Shown here: in pieces, positions 1-7,211 of the stretch | Numbering within the stretch: position 1 is the stretch's first letter | How the letters are laid out: the number at the start of each line of letters is the position of its first letter | Assembly: GCA_016794075.1 (NCBI GenBank) | Contig: JAEUKU010000106.1 | Coordinates: 1 to 30,906 of the forward strand | Direction of reading: 5' to 3' | DNA: 30,906 nt | Origin: Rhodospirillaceae bacterium | GTDB lineage: Bacteria > Pseudomonadota > Alphaproteobacteria > Dongiales > Dongiaceae | Made by a program: the position numbers and the translations under genes | The notes under the pieces: model-generated | Told to the model about the DNA's origin: nothing | Seen by the model: the letters and a program-made list of their open reading frames with translations, nothing else | Databases searched by the model: none

Positions 1-371
1 TCGGTCAGGCCCATATCGGCGCAGTTCTCGCGGTAGAAGATGAGCGGGAAGGACTCCGAATCGCGCACGCCGAGGATGACCAGGGCGGTGAGGCGCTTGG
101 GGTCGGTCCTAATCCCGTCGACGGCGACGCCTTCGCGCGCCATCTGCTCGCGGATGAAGCGGCCCATATGCTCGTCGCCCACGCCGGTAATGACGCCCGA
201 CTTGAGGCCGAGCCTTGCGGTGCCGATGGCGATGTTGGAGGGGCAGCCGCCGACCGACTTGGCGAAACTCGCCATGTCCTCCAGCCGGCCGCCGATCTGC
301 TGGCCGTAGAGGTCGACCGAGGAGCGGCCTATGGTGATGACGTCAAGATCGCGGGGCAGGTCATTGGCCAT
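1..371 (-). CDS. iolC: 5-dehydro-2-deoxygluconokinase, PfkB family (3' part missing)
   Basis: The minus-strand frame starts with ATG at 371 and runs off the window edge, so only about 124 N-terminal residues are visible. It is a PfkB/ribokinase-type sugar kinase: near the N terminus it reads TIGRSSVDLYGQQIGG, then a GGCPSNIA substrate-binding stretch, GVGDEHMGRF, and FPLIFYRENCADMGLT. This wording is characteristic of IolC, which phosphorylates 2-deoxy-5-keto-D-gluconate in myo-inositol breakdown in the cytoplasm. It diverges from iolG, which supports the assignment. The shared intergenic region (372-533) carries a candidate operator. The C-terminal catalytic GAGD region lies outside the window, so intactness cannot be judged. 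Confidence 0.9.
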   Translation of the reverse strand, partial: MANDLPRDLDVITIGRSSVDLYGQQIGGRLEDMASFAKSVGGCPSNIAIGTARLGLKSGVITGVGDEHMGRFIREQMAREGVAVDGIRTDPKRLTALVILGVRDSESFPLIFYRENCADMGLT

Positions 372-463
372 AATGCTGTTCCCCGGAGATGAGGGCCGCT
401 GGGCGCGTTCCTGCCAGAATGCGGGCGCGGCGCCGGGAACGCGCCACATCCGCGACAACGTCC

Positions 464-499
464 TTGCGTCAATGAAACAATAATTCTATTTTCTGTCAA
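464..499. promoter_or_regulatory. Overlapping divergent iolC/iolG promoters with candidate IolR operator
   Basis: On the plus strand TTGCGT (464-469), 17 nt, then TATTTT (487-492) forms a plausible sigma-70 promoter for iolG. On the minus strand TTGACA (494-499) is a perfect -35 box facing iolC, with a weak TTCATT 17 nt downstream. Between them lies GAAA-N6-TTCT (474-487), read on the minus strand as AGAATTATTGTTTC. It resembles the site upstream of the RpiR regulator gene (2562-2575). From memory, IolR of Sinorhizobium meliloti binds GGAA-N6-TTCC. This site matches 6 of the 8 fixed positions, so it is a candidate only. Confidence 0.5.
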
Positions 500-533
500 T
501 AACGGAATGGATGGTTTTTGAAGGGATCCCATC

Positions 534-1523
534 ATGCGGTTTGGTCTGTTGGGCGCCGGTCGGATCGGCCAGATCCACGGGCGTTCGGTCGCGGCGCACA
601 AATCTGCCTCGCTGGCGGCAATCACTGATGTCGACGCCAAGGCGGTTGCCGCCCTGGCGCAGGAAACCGGCGCCAGCGTGGCGAAAAGCGCCGCGGATAT
701 CCTCGCCGACAAGAGCATCGACGCGGTGCTGATCTGCACCCCGACCGACACCCATGCCGATCTGATCGAGCAGGCGGCGAAGGCGGGCAAGGCGGTGTTC
801 TGCGAAAAGCCCGTCGACCTCTCGGCCGACCGGGTGCGTGCCTGCCTGAAGGTGGTGGCCGAGACCAAGGCCCCGCTGATGATCGGCTTCAACCGCCGCT
901 TCGACCCCAGCTTCGCCAGCCTGCAGCAGCGGCTGCGCGCGGGCGAGGTGGGGAGCCCGGAAATCGTCACCATCCTGTCGCGCGACCCGGCGCCGCCGCC
1001 GGTCTCCTACATCGCCCGCTCGGGCGGCATGTTCCGCGACATGATGATCCACGACCTGGACATGGCGCGCTTTCTGCTGGGCGAGGAGCCGGTGGAGGTT
1101 TCCGCACTCGCCTCCTGCCTGGTCGATCCGGAGATCGGCAAGGCCGGCGACATCGACACCGCGGTCGTCACGCTGCGCACCGCGCGCGGCAAGCTGGCGC
1201 AGATCTCGAATTCCCGCCGCGCCACCTATGGCTACGACCAGCGCATCGAGGTGCATGGCAGCGGCGGCATGCTGCGGGCGCAGAACATGTTCCCGACCAC
1301 CGTCGAGCGCGCCGATTCCAGGGGCTTCGCCACCGATCCCGTCATGCACTTCTTCCTGGAGCGCTACCTGCCGGCCTATCGCGCCGAGATCGATGCCTTC
1401 ATCGCCGGCGTCACCGCCGGCAAGCCGTTGAACCCCAGCGGCGAGGACGGATTGAAGGCGCTGCTCCTCGCCGACGCGGCGGAGGCGTCGCTGAAGAGCG
1501 GGAAGAGCGTGAAGGTCGCTTGA
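534..1523 (+). CDS. iolG: myo-inositol 2-dehydrogenase (Gfo/Idh/MocA family)
   Basis: This 329-residue protein has the usual length for IolG, the NAD-dependent enzyme that oxidises myo-inositol to scyllo-inosose (2-keto-myo-inositol) as the first catabolic step. The N-terminal Rossmann fold shows GAGRIG at residues 7-12, and the family EKP motif is at 91-93 with Lys92. The stretch GGMFRDMMIHDLDMARF supplies Asp169 and His173, which correspond to the Lys/Asp/His catalytic set known for IolG. The conserved NSRRATYGYDQRIEVHG segment follows. The gene diverges from iolC and converges on the RpiR regulator gene. The ATG at 534 follows GAAGGGATCCC. A broader inositol or sugar dehydrogenase specificity is possible, but the iolC neighbour favours myo-inositol. 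Confidence 0.9.
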   Translation: MRFGLLGAGRIGQIHGRSVAAHKSASLAAITDVDAKAVAALAQETGASVAKSAADILADKSIDAVLICTPTDTHADLIEQAAKAGKAVFCEKPVDLSADRVRACLKVVAETKAPLMIGFNRRFDPSFASLQQRLRAGEVGSPEIVTILSRDPAPPPVSYIARSGGMFRDMMIHDLDMARFLLGEEPVEVSALASCLVDPEIGKAGDIDTAVVTLRTARGKLAQISNSRRATYGYDQRIEVHGSGGMLRAQNMFPTTVERADSRGFATDPVMHFFLERYLPAYRAEIDAFIAGVTAGKPLNPSGEDGLKALLLADAAEASLKSGKSVKVA

Positions 1524-1529
1524 TGTGAC

Positions 1530-1640
1530 TCGTCATCCCGGCCTTGCGCCGGGATCCGCTTTTCCGTCGCACGAACCGATGTCATTGCGCCCCGCCCTTG
1601 CGGCGGCTGAATGGATCCCGGCGCAAGGCCGGGATGACGA
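1530..1640. repeat. Pair of inverted 29-bp repeats between convergent genes
   Basis: The arm at 1530-1558, starting TCGTCATCCCGGCC, recurs in reverse complement at 1612-1640 with one mismatch in 29. Each arm can itself fold (CCCGGC...GCCGGG), and the two arms can form a larger stem with a 53-nt loop. They lie in the gap between the convergent iolG and RpiR genes. A role as bidirectional terminator is inferred. The first 12 bases of the core (CGTCATCCCGGC) occur again at 14139-14150, so this is a dispersed intergenic repeat. Confidence 0.8.
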
Positions 1641-1665
1641 ATGGAGTGGGTGGGACAAGCGCGCC

Positions 1666-2535
1666 TTACCCCGCCGTCCCCAGCGTCACCACCAGGGCCT
1701 GGGCGAGGCACATCGAGGCGCCGAGGGAGCGGAAGTCGTGCACCGCGGCGTCTTCGACGTAGAAGACCACGTCCGATTGCGGGGTGAGGGGGCTCAGGGG
1801 CTGGTCGGTGATGCCGATGACCGGCACCTTGCGCTGGGCGGCGAAGGCGACCGTTTCGACCACGCGTGGGGTGTAATCGGCATAGGTGATGGCGACCAGC
1901 GCGTCGCGCGGGGTCATCAGTTGCCGCTGCTCGGTATCCATGCCGCCGATGGCGTCGATCAGGTGCGCCCGGCGGCCGATCTTGCTCAGCGCATAGTAGA
2001 GATAGGCGGCGAGCGGGAAGGCGCGGCGCTGCGCCAGCAAATGGATGGTCTCCGCCTTGCGCAGGATCTGCACGGCGCGGTCGAGATCGGCGGATTTGGT
2101 TTCCTCGCAGAGGTGCTGGAGGGCGGCGATGTTGGCCTCGGCGAAACGGGTCAAGATCGCCTGGGGCCCCTGGTCGCTGCGCCCGGTCATCTCCTCGCGC
2201 ATCGCCGCGATGCGCTCGGAATAGCTCGGGCGGCTTTCCCGCAGGCGCTGCTGGAAGATGCGCTGCAAATCGGAGAAGCCGTCAAAGCCGAAGGCCTTGG
2301 CGAAGCGGATGAGGGCGGAGGGCTGGACCCCGGCATGGGCGGCGATGACGGCGATGGATTCGATGGCGATCTCGTTCGGGTTTTTCAGCGCGAACTCGGC
2401 GATCTGCCGCAGCCGCTTGCTCAAGGACTCGTAGCGGGTCGAGATCTCGCGGTTGAGATCGGCATAGGTGACGCTCGCCGCGGCTTGGCGCCGGGCGCCT
2501 GTCTTCGCCTTGATTCTCGTCCTGCCGCGCGCCAT
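1666..2535 (-). CDS. MurR/RpiR family transcriptional regulator, probable inositol regulator (IolR-like)
   Basis: This is a regulator of about 289 residues with the two RpiR-family parts. The N-terminal helix-turn-helix is near residues 30-95 and includes LSKRLRQIAEFALKNPNEIA and GVQPSALIRFAKAFGFDGFS. The C-terminal SIS sugar-phosphate-binding domain includes ADLDRAVQILRKAETIHLLA, LVAITYADYTPRVVE and KVPVIGITD. I chose the ATG at 2535 because GGAGGAAGCGGC precedes it and homology starts close by. The frame stays open upstream to 2658, but that extension is low-complexity and runs across the promoter. It sits beside iolG and iolC, and RpiR-type IolR repressors control inositol catabolism in rhizobia, so that role is likely. 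A candidate operator overlaps its own promoter, which suggests autoregulation. Confidence 0.88.
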   Translation of the reverse strand: MARGRTRIKAKTGARRQAAASVTYADLNREISTRYESLSKRLRQIAEFALKNPNEIAIESIAVIAAHAGVQPSALIRFAKAFGFDGFSDLQRIFQQRLRESRPSYSERIAAMREEMTGRSDQGPQAILTRFAEANIAALQHLCEETKSADLDRAVQILRKAETIHLLAQRRAFPLAAYLYYALSKIGRRAHLIDAIGGMDTEQRQLMTPRDALVAITYADYTPRVVETVAFAAQRKVPVIGITDQPLSPLTPQSDVVFYVEDAAVHDFRSLGASMCLAQALVVTLGTAG

Positions 2536-2561
2536 GCCGCTTCCTCCGCCTGCAAGGTGGT

Positions 2562-2606
2562 AGAATAAAAATTCCTCTTGAACGATACAAACAAAAAAAC
2601 CAGAAT
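2562..2606. promoter_or_regulatory. Divergent promoter region of the RpiR regulator and isomerase genes, with candidate operator
   Basis: On the minus strand TTGTAT (2585-2590), 17 nt, then TATTCT (2562-2567) is a good match to a sigma-70 promoter for the RpiR gene. On the plus strand TTGAAC (2578-2583), 17 nt, then CAGAAT (2601-2606) could serve the isomerase gene at 2676, though more weakly. AGAA-N6-TTCC (2562-2575) overlaps the minus-strand -10 box. It matches 7 of 8 fixed positions of the GGAA-N6-TTCC motif recalled for rhizobial IolR and resembles the site between iolC and iolG. Confidence 0.5.
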
Positions 2607-2675
2607 GCCGCCGATTTCGCCGGCGTGCCCGTTTCGCGCCGGCCCCGCCTTCCGCCACGGCGCTGATGGGGTCCC

Positions 2676-3617
2676 ATGAAGATTGGCATGATCACCGACA
2701 GCGTCGGCAAGCTCTCCTTCGAGGCGATGCTGAGATTCGCCGCCGAGACGGGAATCGAGCAGATCGAGGTCGCCTGCGGCAACTGGTCAAGGGCGCCGCA
2801 CATGAAGCTCGATGAGATGCTGGAAAGCGCGCCGGCGCGGCGGGAATACCTGGCGAAGATCAAGGATCACGGCCTGGAGCTCATGGCGCTGAACTGCTCC
2901 GGCAACCAGCTGGCGCCTGGCGAGAGCGGCAAGAAGCACGATGCGGTGGTGCGCAAGACCTTCCAGCTCGCCAAGCTGCTCGGGATCGACACGGTGGTGA
3001 TGATGTCGGGCCTGCCGGGCGGGCCGGGCGATGCCAACCCGAACTGGATCGTGACCGCCTGGCCGCCGGAGACCCAGGCCATCCTGAAATACCAGTGGGA
3101 GAAGGTCGCGATCCCCTATTGGCGCAACCTGGTGAAGCACGCGGCGAAGTGCGGCGTCGAAAAAATCTGCATCGAGATTCACGGCACCCAGCTGGTCTAC
3201 AACATCGACACGATGCTGAAGCTGCGCGACGCGGCGGGCGAGCGGGTGGGGGCGAACTACGACCCCAGCCACATGATGTGGATGGGTGGCGATCCGCTCA
3301 TGGGCATGAAGCGGCTGAAGGGCGCCATCTATCACGTCCACGCCAAGGACACCAAGATCGATCCCGAAAATGCCGGCATCAACACGCGGCTGGAAACCAA
3401 GAGCAACGACCGGGTCGACGCGCGTGCCTGGAACTACGTGACGCTCGGCTTCGGCCACGGCGAAAGCTGGTGGCGCGACTTCATCGCCCGCCTGGCGCAG
3501 CTTGGCTATGACGGCGTGCTCTCCATCGAGCACGAGGACAATACGATGTCGCCGCAGGAGGGGCTGCGGCGATCGGTCGAGTTCCTGCAGAAGATGATCA
3601 TCCGCGAAGCCACGTGA
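2676..3617 (+). CDS. Sugar phosphate isomerase/epimerase (xylose-isomerase-like TIM barrel)
   Basis: This 313-residue protein belongs to the AP-endonuclease-2/xylose-isomerase-like TIM-barrel superfamily, which includes IolE and IolI. The expected metal ligands are visible: Glu167 in CIEIHG, Asp196 in YDPSHMMW, His222 in YHVHAKD and Glu285 in SIEHED. The start at 2676 is the first ATG after the divergent promoter and gives a normal N terminus (MKIGMITDSVGKLSFE). It is divergent from the RpiR regulator and followed by a second Gfo/Idh/MocA dehydrogenase, so the pair probably epimerises and oxidises an inositol isomer or related sugar. It is not a clear IolE (inosose dehydratase). An epimerase of the 3-keto-sugar type is an alternative. 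The substrate is unknown. Confidence 0.82.
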   Translation: MKIGMITDSVGKLSFEAMLRFAAETGIEQIEVACGNWSRAPHMKLDEMLESAPARREYLAKIKDHGLELMALNCSGNQLAPGESGKKHDAVVRKTFQLAKLLGIDTVVMMSGLPGGPGDANPNWIVTAWPPETQAILKYQWEKVAIPYWRNLVKHAAKCGVEKICIEIHGTQLVYNIDTMLKLRDAAGERVGANYDPSHMMWMGGDPLMGMKRLKGAIYHVHAKDTKIDPENAGINTRLETKSNDRVDARAWNYVTLGFGHGESWWRDFIARLAQLGYDGVLSIEHEDNTMSPQEGLRRSVEFLQKMIIREAT

Positions 3618-3647
3618 GCGACATAGTCGCCCATGCTCCCAACGCAT

Positions 3648-3693
3648 CCCCGGACAGCCGTGCTCGCGCCAGCGGGCACGGCGTGATCCGGGG
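3648..3693. repeat. Intergenic hairpin repeat
   Basis: CCCCGGA (3648-3654) pairs with TCCGGGG (3687-3693), and inside it CCGTGC (3658-3663) pairs with GCACGG (3676-3681). This gives an interrupted stem-loop of about 46 nt. It lies in the 179-bp gap between the isomerase and dehydrogenase genes. No T-run follows, so it looks more like a REP-type element than a classical terminator, although it may reduce read-through or stabilise mRNA. The next 50 bp contain another GGCCCCGGCTCAAGGTCGGGG-like imperfect palindrome. Confidence 0.6.
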
Positions 3694-3796
3694 CCCATGC
3701 GATCTCGACATCCGCACCATCGGCCCCGGCTCAAGGTCGGGGTTGCGATTGAGTCTTATCATCTCGTTCAGTGCAACCTCGATCTAGAGGCGGAAT

Positions 3797-4966
3797 ATGA
3801 CGGAATCGATCGGAGTGGGGATCATCGGCACCGGCATCATGGGTGCTTCCCATGCGATGGCGTTCCTCTCGGCGCCCACGATCTTCGAGATGCCGCTCGG
3901 TGCGCGGCTGGAAGTGATCGGCGACGTGAACCTGGCCGCGGCGCAAAAGGCGCAGGCGCGTTTCGGCTTCAAGCGCGCGGTCGGCTCATGGCAGGAGGTG
4001 ATCGCCGACCCGGCGGTGGACCTCGTCTCCATCACCACGCCCAATGCGCTCCATCGCGACATCGCGCTCGCCGCGCTCGAGGCCGGCAAGCATGTCTATT
4101 GCGAGAAGCCGCTGGCGGCCGATCTGCAAGGTGCGCTCGAGATGGCCGACGCGGCGAAATCCGCCAAGGGCCGGACGCTGGTCGGCTACAACTACCTGCG
4201 CTCGCCCGCGGTCGAATTCGCGCGGCGGCTGGTGCAAGAGGGCGCCATCGGCAAGGTCAGCTATTTCCGCGGCGTCTATGACGAAGACTACATGGCCGAC
4301 GAGATGACGCCCTATTCCTGGCGCTGCCGCCAGGACATGGCTGGGCTCGGCGCCTTGGGCGATCTCTGCTCGCACCTGGTCAGCGTCGCCCATGCCATCA
4401 TGGGGCCGATCACCCGCGTCGTCGCCGACACCCGCACCATCATCAAGCAGCGGCCGGTGCCAGCCGCCGGCGACGGCACCGAGCGGCGCGACGTGGCGGT
4501 GGCGCTGAGCGGCGAATTCCGCGCGGTGGAGAACGAGGACACGGCGCAGGCCCTGGTTCAGTTCGCCGACGGCAACATGGGCTCGCTGGTCACCAGCCGC
4601 GCCCATTGGGGCCGCAAGTCGCATCTGGCCTTCGAAATCTTCGGCTCGCAGGGCTCGATCCTGTTCGACCATGAGCGGATGAACGAGCTGCAGGTCTACA
4701 CCAAGGGTGCGGTGGACGCGCCGACCAACGGCCACCGTCTGATCCCGATGGGACCGGAGCATCCCTATTACGGCCGCTTCACCCCCGCCAAGGGCCACGG
4801 CATCGGCTTCAACGACCTGAAGATCATCGAGGTCGCGCATCTCTTGAACGGCATCGCCGGCAAGGAGGCGCTTTATCCCACCATCGAGGACGCGCTGGCG
4901 ACGGAGAAGGTGCTGCACGCCATCGTGGACTCAACGCAGCGCCAGAGCTGGGTGGAGCTCAGCTGA
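3797..4966 (+). CDS. Gfo/Idh/MocA family oxidoreductase (second inositol/sugar dehydrogenase)
   Basis: This NAD(P)-dependent dehydrogenase has 389 residues. The Rossmann motif GTGIMG is at residues 11-16 and EKP at 103-105 (CEKPLAADLQGALEM). The catalytic region reads MAGLGALGDLCSHLVSVAHAIMG, which has the GxxGDxxxH arrangement of the family. The longer C-terminal domain (RAHWGRKSHLAFEIFGSQGSI, TPAKGHGIGFNDLKIIEVAHLL) is typical of the 380-390-residue subgroup acting on inositol isomers or keto-sugars rather than the 330-residue IolG group. It follows the TIM-barrel isomerase on the same strand, and the two may form a transcription unit despite a repeat-containing 179-bp spacer. The substrate is not determined by sequence; scyllo-inositol or a sugar acid are possible. 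Confidence 0.85.
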   Translation: MTESIGVGIIGTGIMGASHAMAFLSAPTIFEMPLGARLEVIGDVNLAAAQKAQARFGFKRAVGSWQEVIADPAVDLVSITTPNALHRDIALAALEAGKHVYCEKPLAADLQGALEMADAAKSAKGRTLVGYNYLRSPAVEFARRLVQEGAIGKVSYFRGVYDEDYMADEMTPYSWRCRQDMAGLGALGDLCSHLVSVAHAIMGPITRVVADTRTIIKQRPVPAAGDGTERRDVAVALSGEFRAVENEDTAQALVQFADGNMGSLVTSRAHWGRKSHLAFEIFGSQGSILFDHERMNELQVYTKGAVDAPTNGHRLIPMGPEHPYYGRFTPAKGHGIGFNDLKIIEVAHLLNGIAGKEALYPTIEDALATEKVLHAIVDSTQRQSWVELS

Positions 4967-5082
4967 GGCAACGCGACGCGTATCGTATTGCTCGCCGCCA
5001 GGATTCCGTGGGAATCGGTCAGTCTGCCGTCATGACAACGCACTAGCTTTCGAGCATCGCAATTGCACGGAAGTGGTGCAGC

Positions 5083-5685
5083 ATGATGCCGACCCGCGAC
5101 GGTCTGCGCCTGCAGGAGCATGGTCCGGAGGATCGAGCGGAAGTATCGGCTTTCATCCGGGACCGATTTCATCGCAGCTATGGGGCGACGCTCACCCACC
5201 TGATGCCGCGGTTGTTCTCGCTGCGGAACGATGTGGGCGACATGGTCGCCGCTTTCGGCCTGCGCGAGGCGCTGCGCGAGCGCCTGTTCATGGAATGCTA
5301 TCTCGATCGCGCGGTCGAGACTGTGATCTCCTTGCATCATGGTGCATTGGTGCCACGGTCGGCGATTGTCGAGGTTGGCAACCTTGCCACGGCGCCCGGC
5401 GGCGCGCGCCTGGTGATCACGGCGCTGACCCACTATCTCCATGCGCAGGGCGTCGAGTGGATCACCTTTACTGGCGTTGCGGCCTTGCGGTCCGCCTTCG
5501 CGCGCCTCGGGCTGCGCCCGGTCGTGCTGGCGAAGGCCGATCCGGCGCGGCTGTCCGCCACCGAGCTGATGAGTTGGGGCAACTATTTCTCCGCCAGTCC
5601 GGTCGTCATGGGTGGATACGTGCCAGGCGGGTTTCAGAGCCTGCTCCGCGAGGCGCGTCCCGTGGCGGGAGTCTTGGTCGCATGA
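5083..5685 (+). CDS. Thermostable hemolysin (T-hemolysin/delta-VPH) family protein
   Basis: This 200-residue protein resembles the family named after the Vibrio thermostable direct-related 'delta-VPH' hemolysin. The recognisable stretch is VEVGNLATAPGGARLVITAL (about 105-124), followed by GVEWITFTGVAALRSAFARLGLRP and LAKADPARLSA. The family is related in fold to GNAT acyltransferases and autoinducer synthases, so 'hemolysin' is probably a historical label. There is no signal peptide or membrane segment, which suits a cytoplasmic enzyme. The stop codon overlaps the start of the acyl ligase gene by 4 nt (ATGA), a sign of translational coupling. ATG at 5083 and 5086 are both possible, and the SD is weak. 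A role as acyltransferase making or trimming an acyl product with the next three enzymes is inferred. Confidence 0.75.
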   Translation: MMPTRDGLRLQEHGPEDRAEVSAFIRDRFHRSYGATLTHLMPRLFSLRNDVGDMVAAFGLREALRERLFMECYLDRAVETVISLHHGALVPRSAIVEVGNLATAPGGARLVITALTHYLHAQGVEWITFTGVAALRSAFARLGLRPVVLAKADPARLSATELMSWGNYFSASPVVMGGYVPGGFQSLLREARPVAGVLVA

Positions 5686-7211
5686 CCGGCGTTCTCTCCG
5701 CGCTCGACCATTTCGCCTGGGCATCGGGCGGCGATCCGGCGATGACGGACGGCGAGACCGAGCTCTGCTACGCCGAGTTGCGGGATCGCGTCGCACGGCT
5801 GGCACATTGGCTGAGCGAGATCGGATGCCGGCGGCTGGGCCTGTTGCTTGACAATGGACTCGATTGGGCGCTGCTCGATCTTGCCGCGCGGCGGGCCGAC
5901 GTGGCCCTGGTACCGGTTCCACTTTTTTTCAGCGATGAGCAGACGACCCATGTGGTGCGGCAGGCATCGCTCACGCACCTGGCCACCGATCAGCTGTCAC
6001 GCGTGGCGTCGTTTGCCAGGTTGCCGGCGTTGAATGTCGTCGCGGACACGTTGGTCCTGCCTTCGACCAGGATCGTGGCTCTCGAGAGCCTCGGTGCGCC
6101 GGCTGCGCTGCCCGGCCGGACCGGCAAGATCACCTTCACCTCCGGGACCACCGGTGCGCCGAAGGGAATCTGCCTCTCCCACGCGGCGATCGACAAGGTT
6201 TCGCAATCGCTGCTGGAAGCAAGCGGAGGCAATCGTGGCGACCGTCATCTCTGCACGCTGCCGCTGGCGACCCTGCTCGAGAACATCTCCGGCATAAACG
6301 TGCCGCTGATGGCGGGAGCCGTTGCCTGCGTGCCCTCGCTGCGAGAGGTCGGCCTGTCCGGATCGTCGCAGATCGATATCGGAGTTGCCCTAGGCGCGAT
6401 CCTGCGCTTCGGCGCCACCACAATCGTCACCGTGCCGCAGATCCTGGCGGCGATGGTGACGATGCTGTCGGCCGACGCGGTGCGACGCACGGGCTTGCGC
6501 CTGGTGGCGGTGGGCGGCGCGCCGGTCGCCGCGGGCATCCTGCGCAAGGCGCACGGGATCGGCCTGCCGGTGCTGGAAGGCTATGGCCTGTCGGAATGCG
6601 CGTCCGTCGTCTGTCTCAACCGCCCCGATGCCAACCGGCCCGGAAGCGTCGGCCGGCCGCTGCCGCACGCGCGGGTCGAGATCGCGCCGGATGGCGAGAT
6701 CCTGGTCGGCGGCGCGGTGTGCGAGGGCGTGCTGGGCGGGATGCCCGCGCCGGTTCCAGTGCTTTGGCCGACCGGCGATCTGGGGCACTTCGACGGTGAC
6801 GGCTATCTCCATCTGACCGGGCGCAAGAAGAACATGTTCATCACGTCCTTCGGCCGCAATGTCTCGCCGGACTGGATCGAGTGCGAGCTCGCCGCGGAGC
6901 CGGGCATTGCCCAGGCGGCGGTGTTCGGCGAGGGGCGCCCGTGGAACGCGGCGGTGATTGTCCCGGCCTTGGAACGCGGGCCGAGCGCGCGCCCCTTCGA
7001 TCCGGTACTCATTGCGCTGGCGGTGCAGCGGGTCAACGAGCGGCTGCCGGATTACGCGCGAATCCGCCGCTGGCTGATCGCCGACACGGCTTTCACCCCG
7101 GCCAACGCGCTTGCCACGCCCAATGGACGCCTGCGCCGCGACCGGATCTTCGCCCTCTACGCGGCGCGTATCGAGCATCTGTACGACAGCGAGGTTTCCC
7201 TTGTTTCATGA
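5682..7211 (+). CDS. AMP-dependent acyl (fatty acid) ligase
   Basis: This 509-residue member of the adenylate-forming (ANL) superfamily activates a carboxylic acid as acyl-AMP. The P-loop TFTSGTTGAPKG is at 151-162. Further on are VGGAPV, GYGLSECASV (A5), and the A7/A8 block TGDLGHFDGDGYLHLTGRKKNMFIT. The A10 region is unusual: it reads TPNGRLRRDRIF, with Arg483 where the catalytic lysine of the usual GK motif stands. The ATG at 5682 overlaps the preceding stop. The reading frame is open further upstream to 5073, but that part is the wrong frame of the hemolysin-family gene. It is coupled on both sides, so acyl-AMP or acyl-CoA is probably passed to the neighbouring enzymes. Medium- or long-chain fatty acid is the likely substrate class, by neighbourhood only. 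Confidence 0.88.
   Translation: MTGVLSALDHFAWASGGDPAMTDGETELCYAELRDRVARLAHWLSEIGCRRLGLLLDNGLDWALLDLAARRADVALVPVPLFFSDEQTTHVVRQASLTHLATDQLSRVASFARLPALNVVADTLVLPSTRIVALESLGAPAALPGRTGKITFTSGTTGAPKGICLSHAAIDKVSQSLLEASGGNRGDRHLCTLPLATLLENISGINVPLMAGAVACVPSLREVGLSGSSQIDIGVALGAILRFGATTIVTVPQILAAMVTMLSADAVRRTGLRLVAVGGAPVAAGILRKAHGIGLPVLEGYGLSECASVVCLNRPDANRPGSVGRPLPHARVEIAPDGEILVGGAVCEGVLGGMPAPVPVLWPTGDLGHFDGDGYLHLTGRKKNMFITSFGRNVSPDWIECELAAEPGIAQAAVFGEGRPWNAAVIVPALERGPSARPFDPVLIALAVQRVNERLPDYARIRRWLIADTAFTPANALATPNGRLRRDRIFALYAARIEHLYDSEVSLVS

Noticed and set aside
1525..2568. 347-codon plus-strand frame opposite the RpiR regulator
   Set aside because: No ribosome site, starts inside the inverted repeat, and reads as an antisense shadow rich in Gly/Asp/Arg.
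5073..5681. N-terminal extension of the acyl ligase
   Set aside because: The frame is open but overlaps the hemolysin-family gene in another frame and shows no ligase similarity. The ATG at 5682 gives the family-like N terminus.
5083..5685. True pore-forming toxin
   Set aside because: No signal peptide, no membrane segments, and tight coupling to biosynthetic-type enzymes argue for a cytoplasmic enzyme despite the family name.
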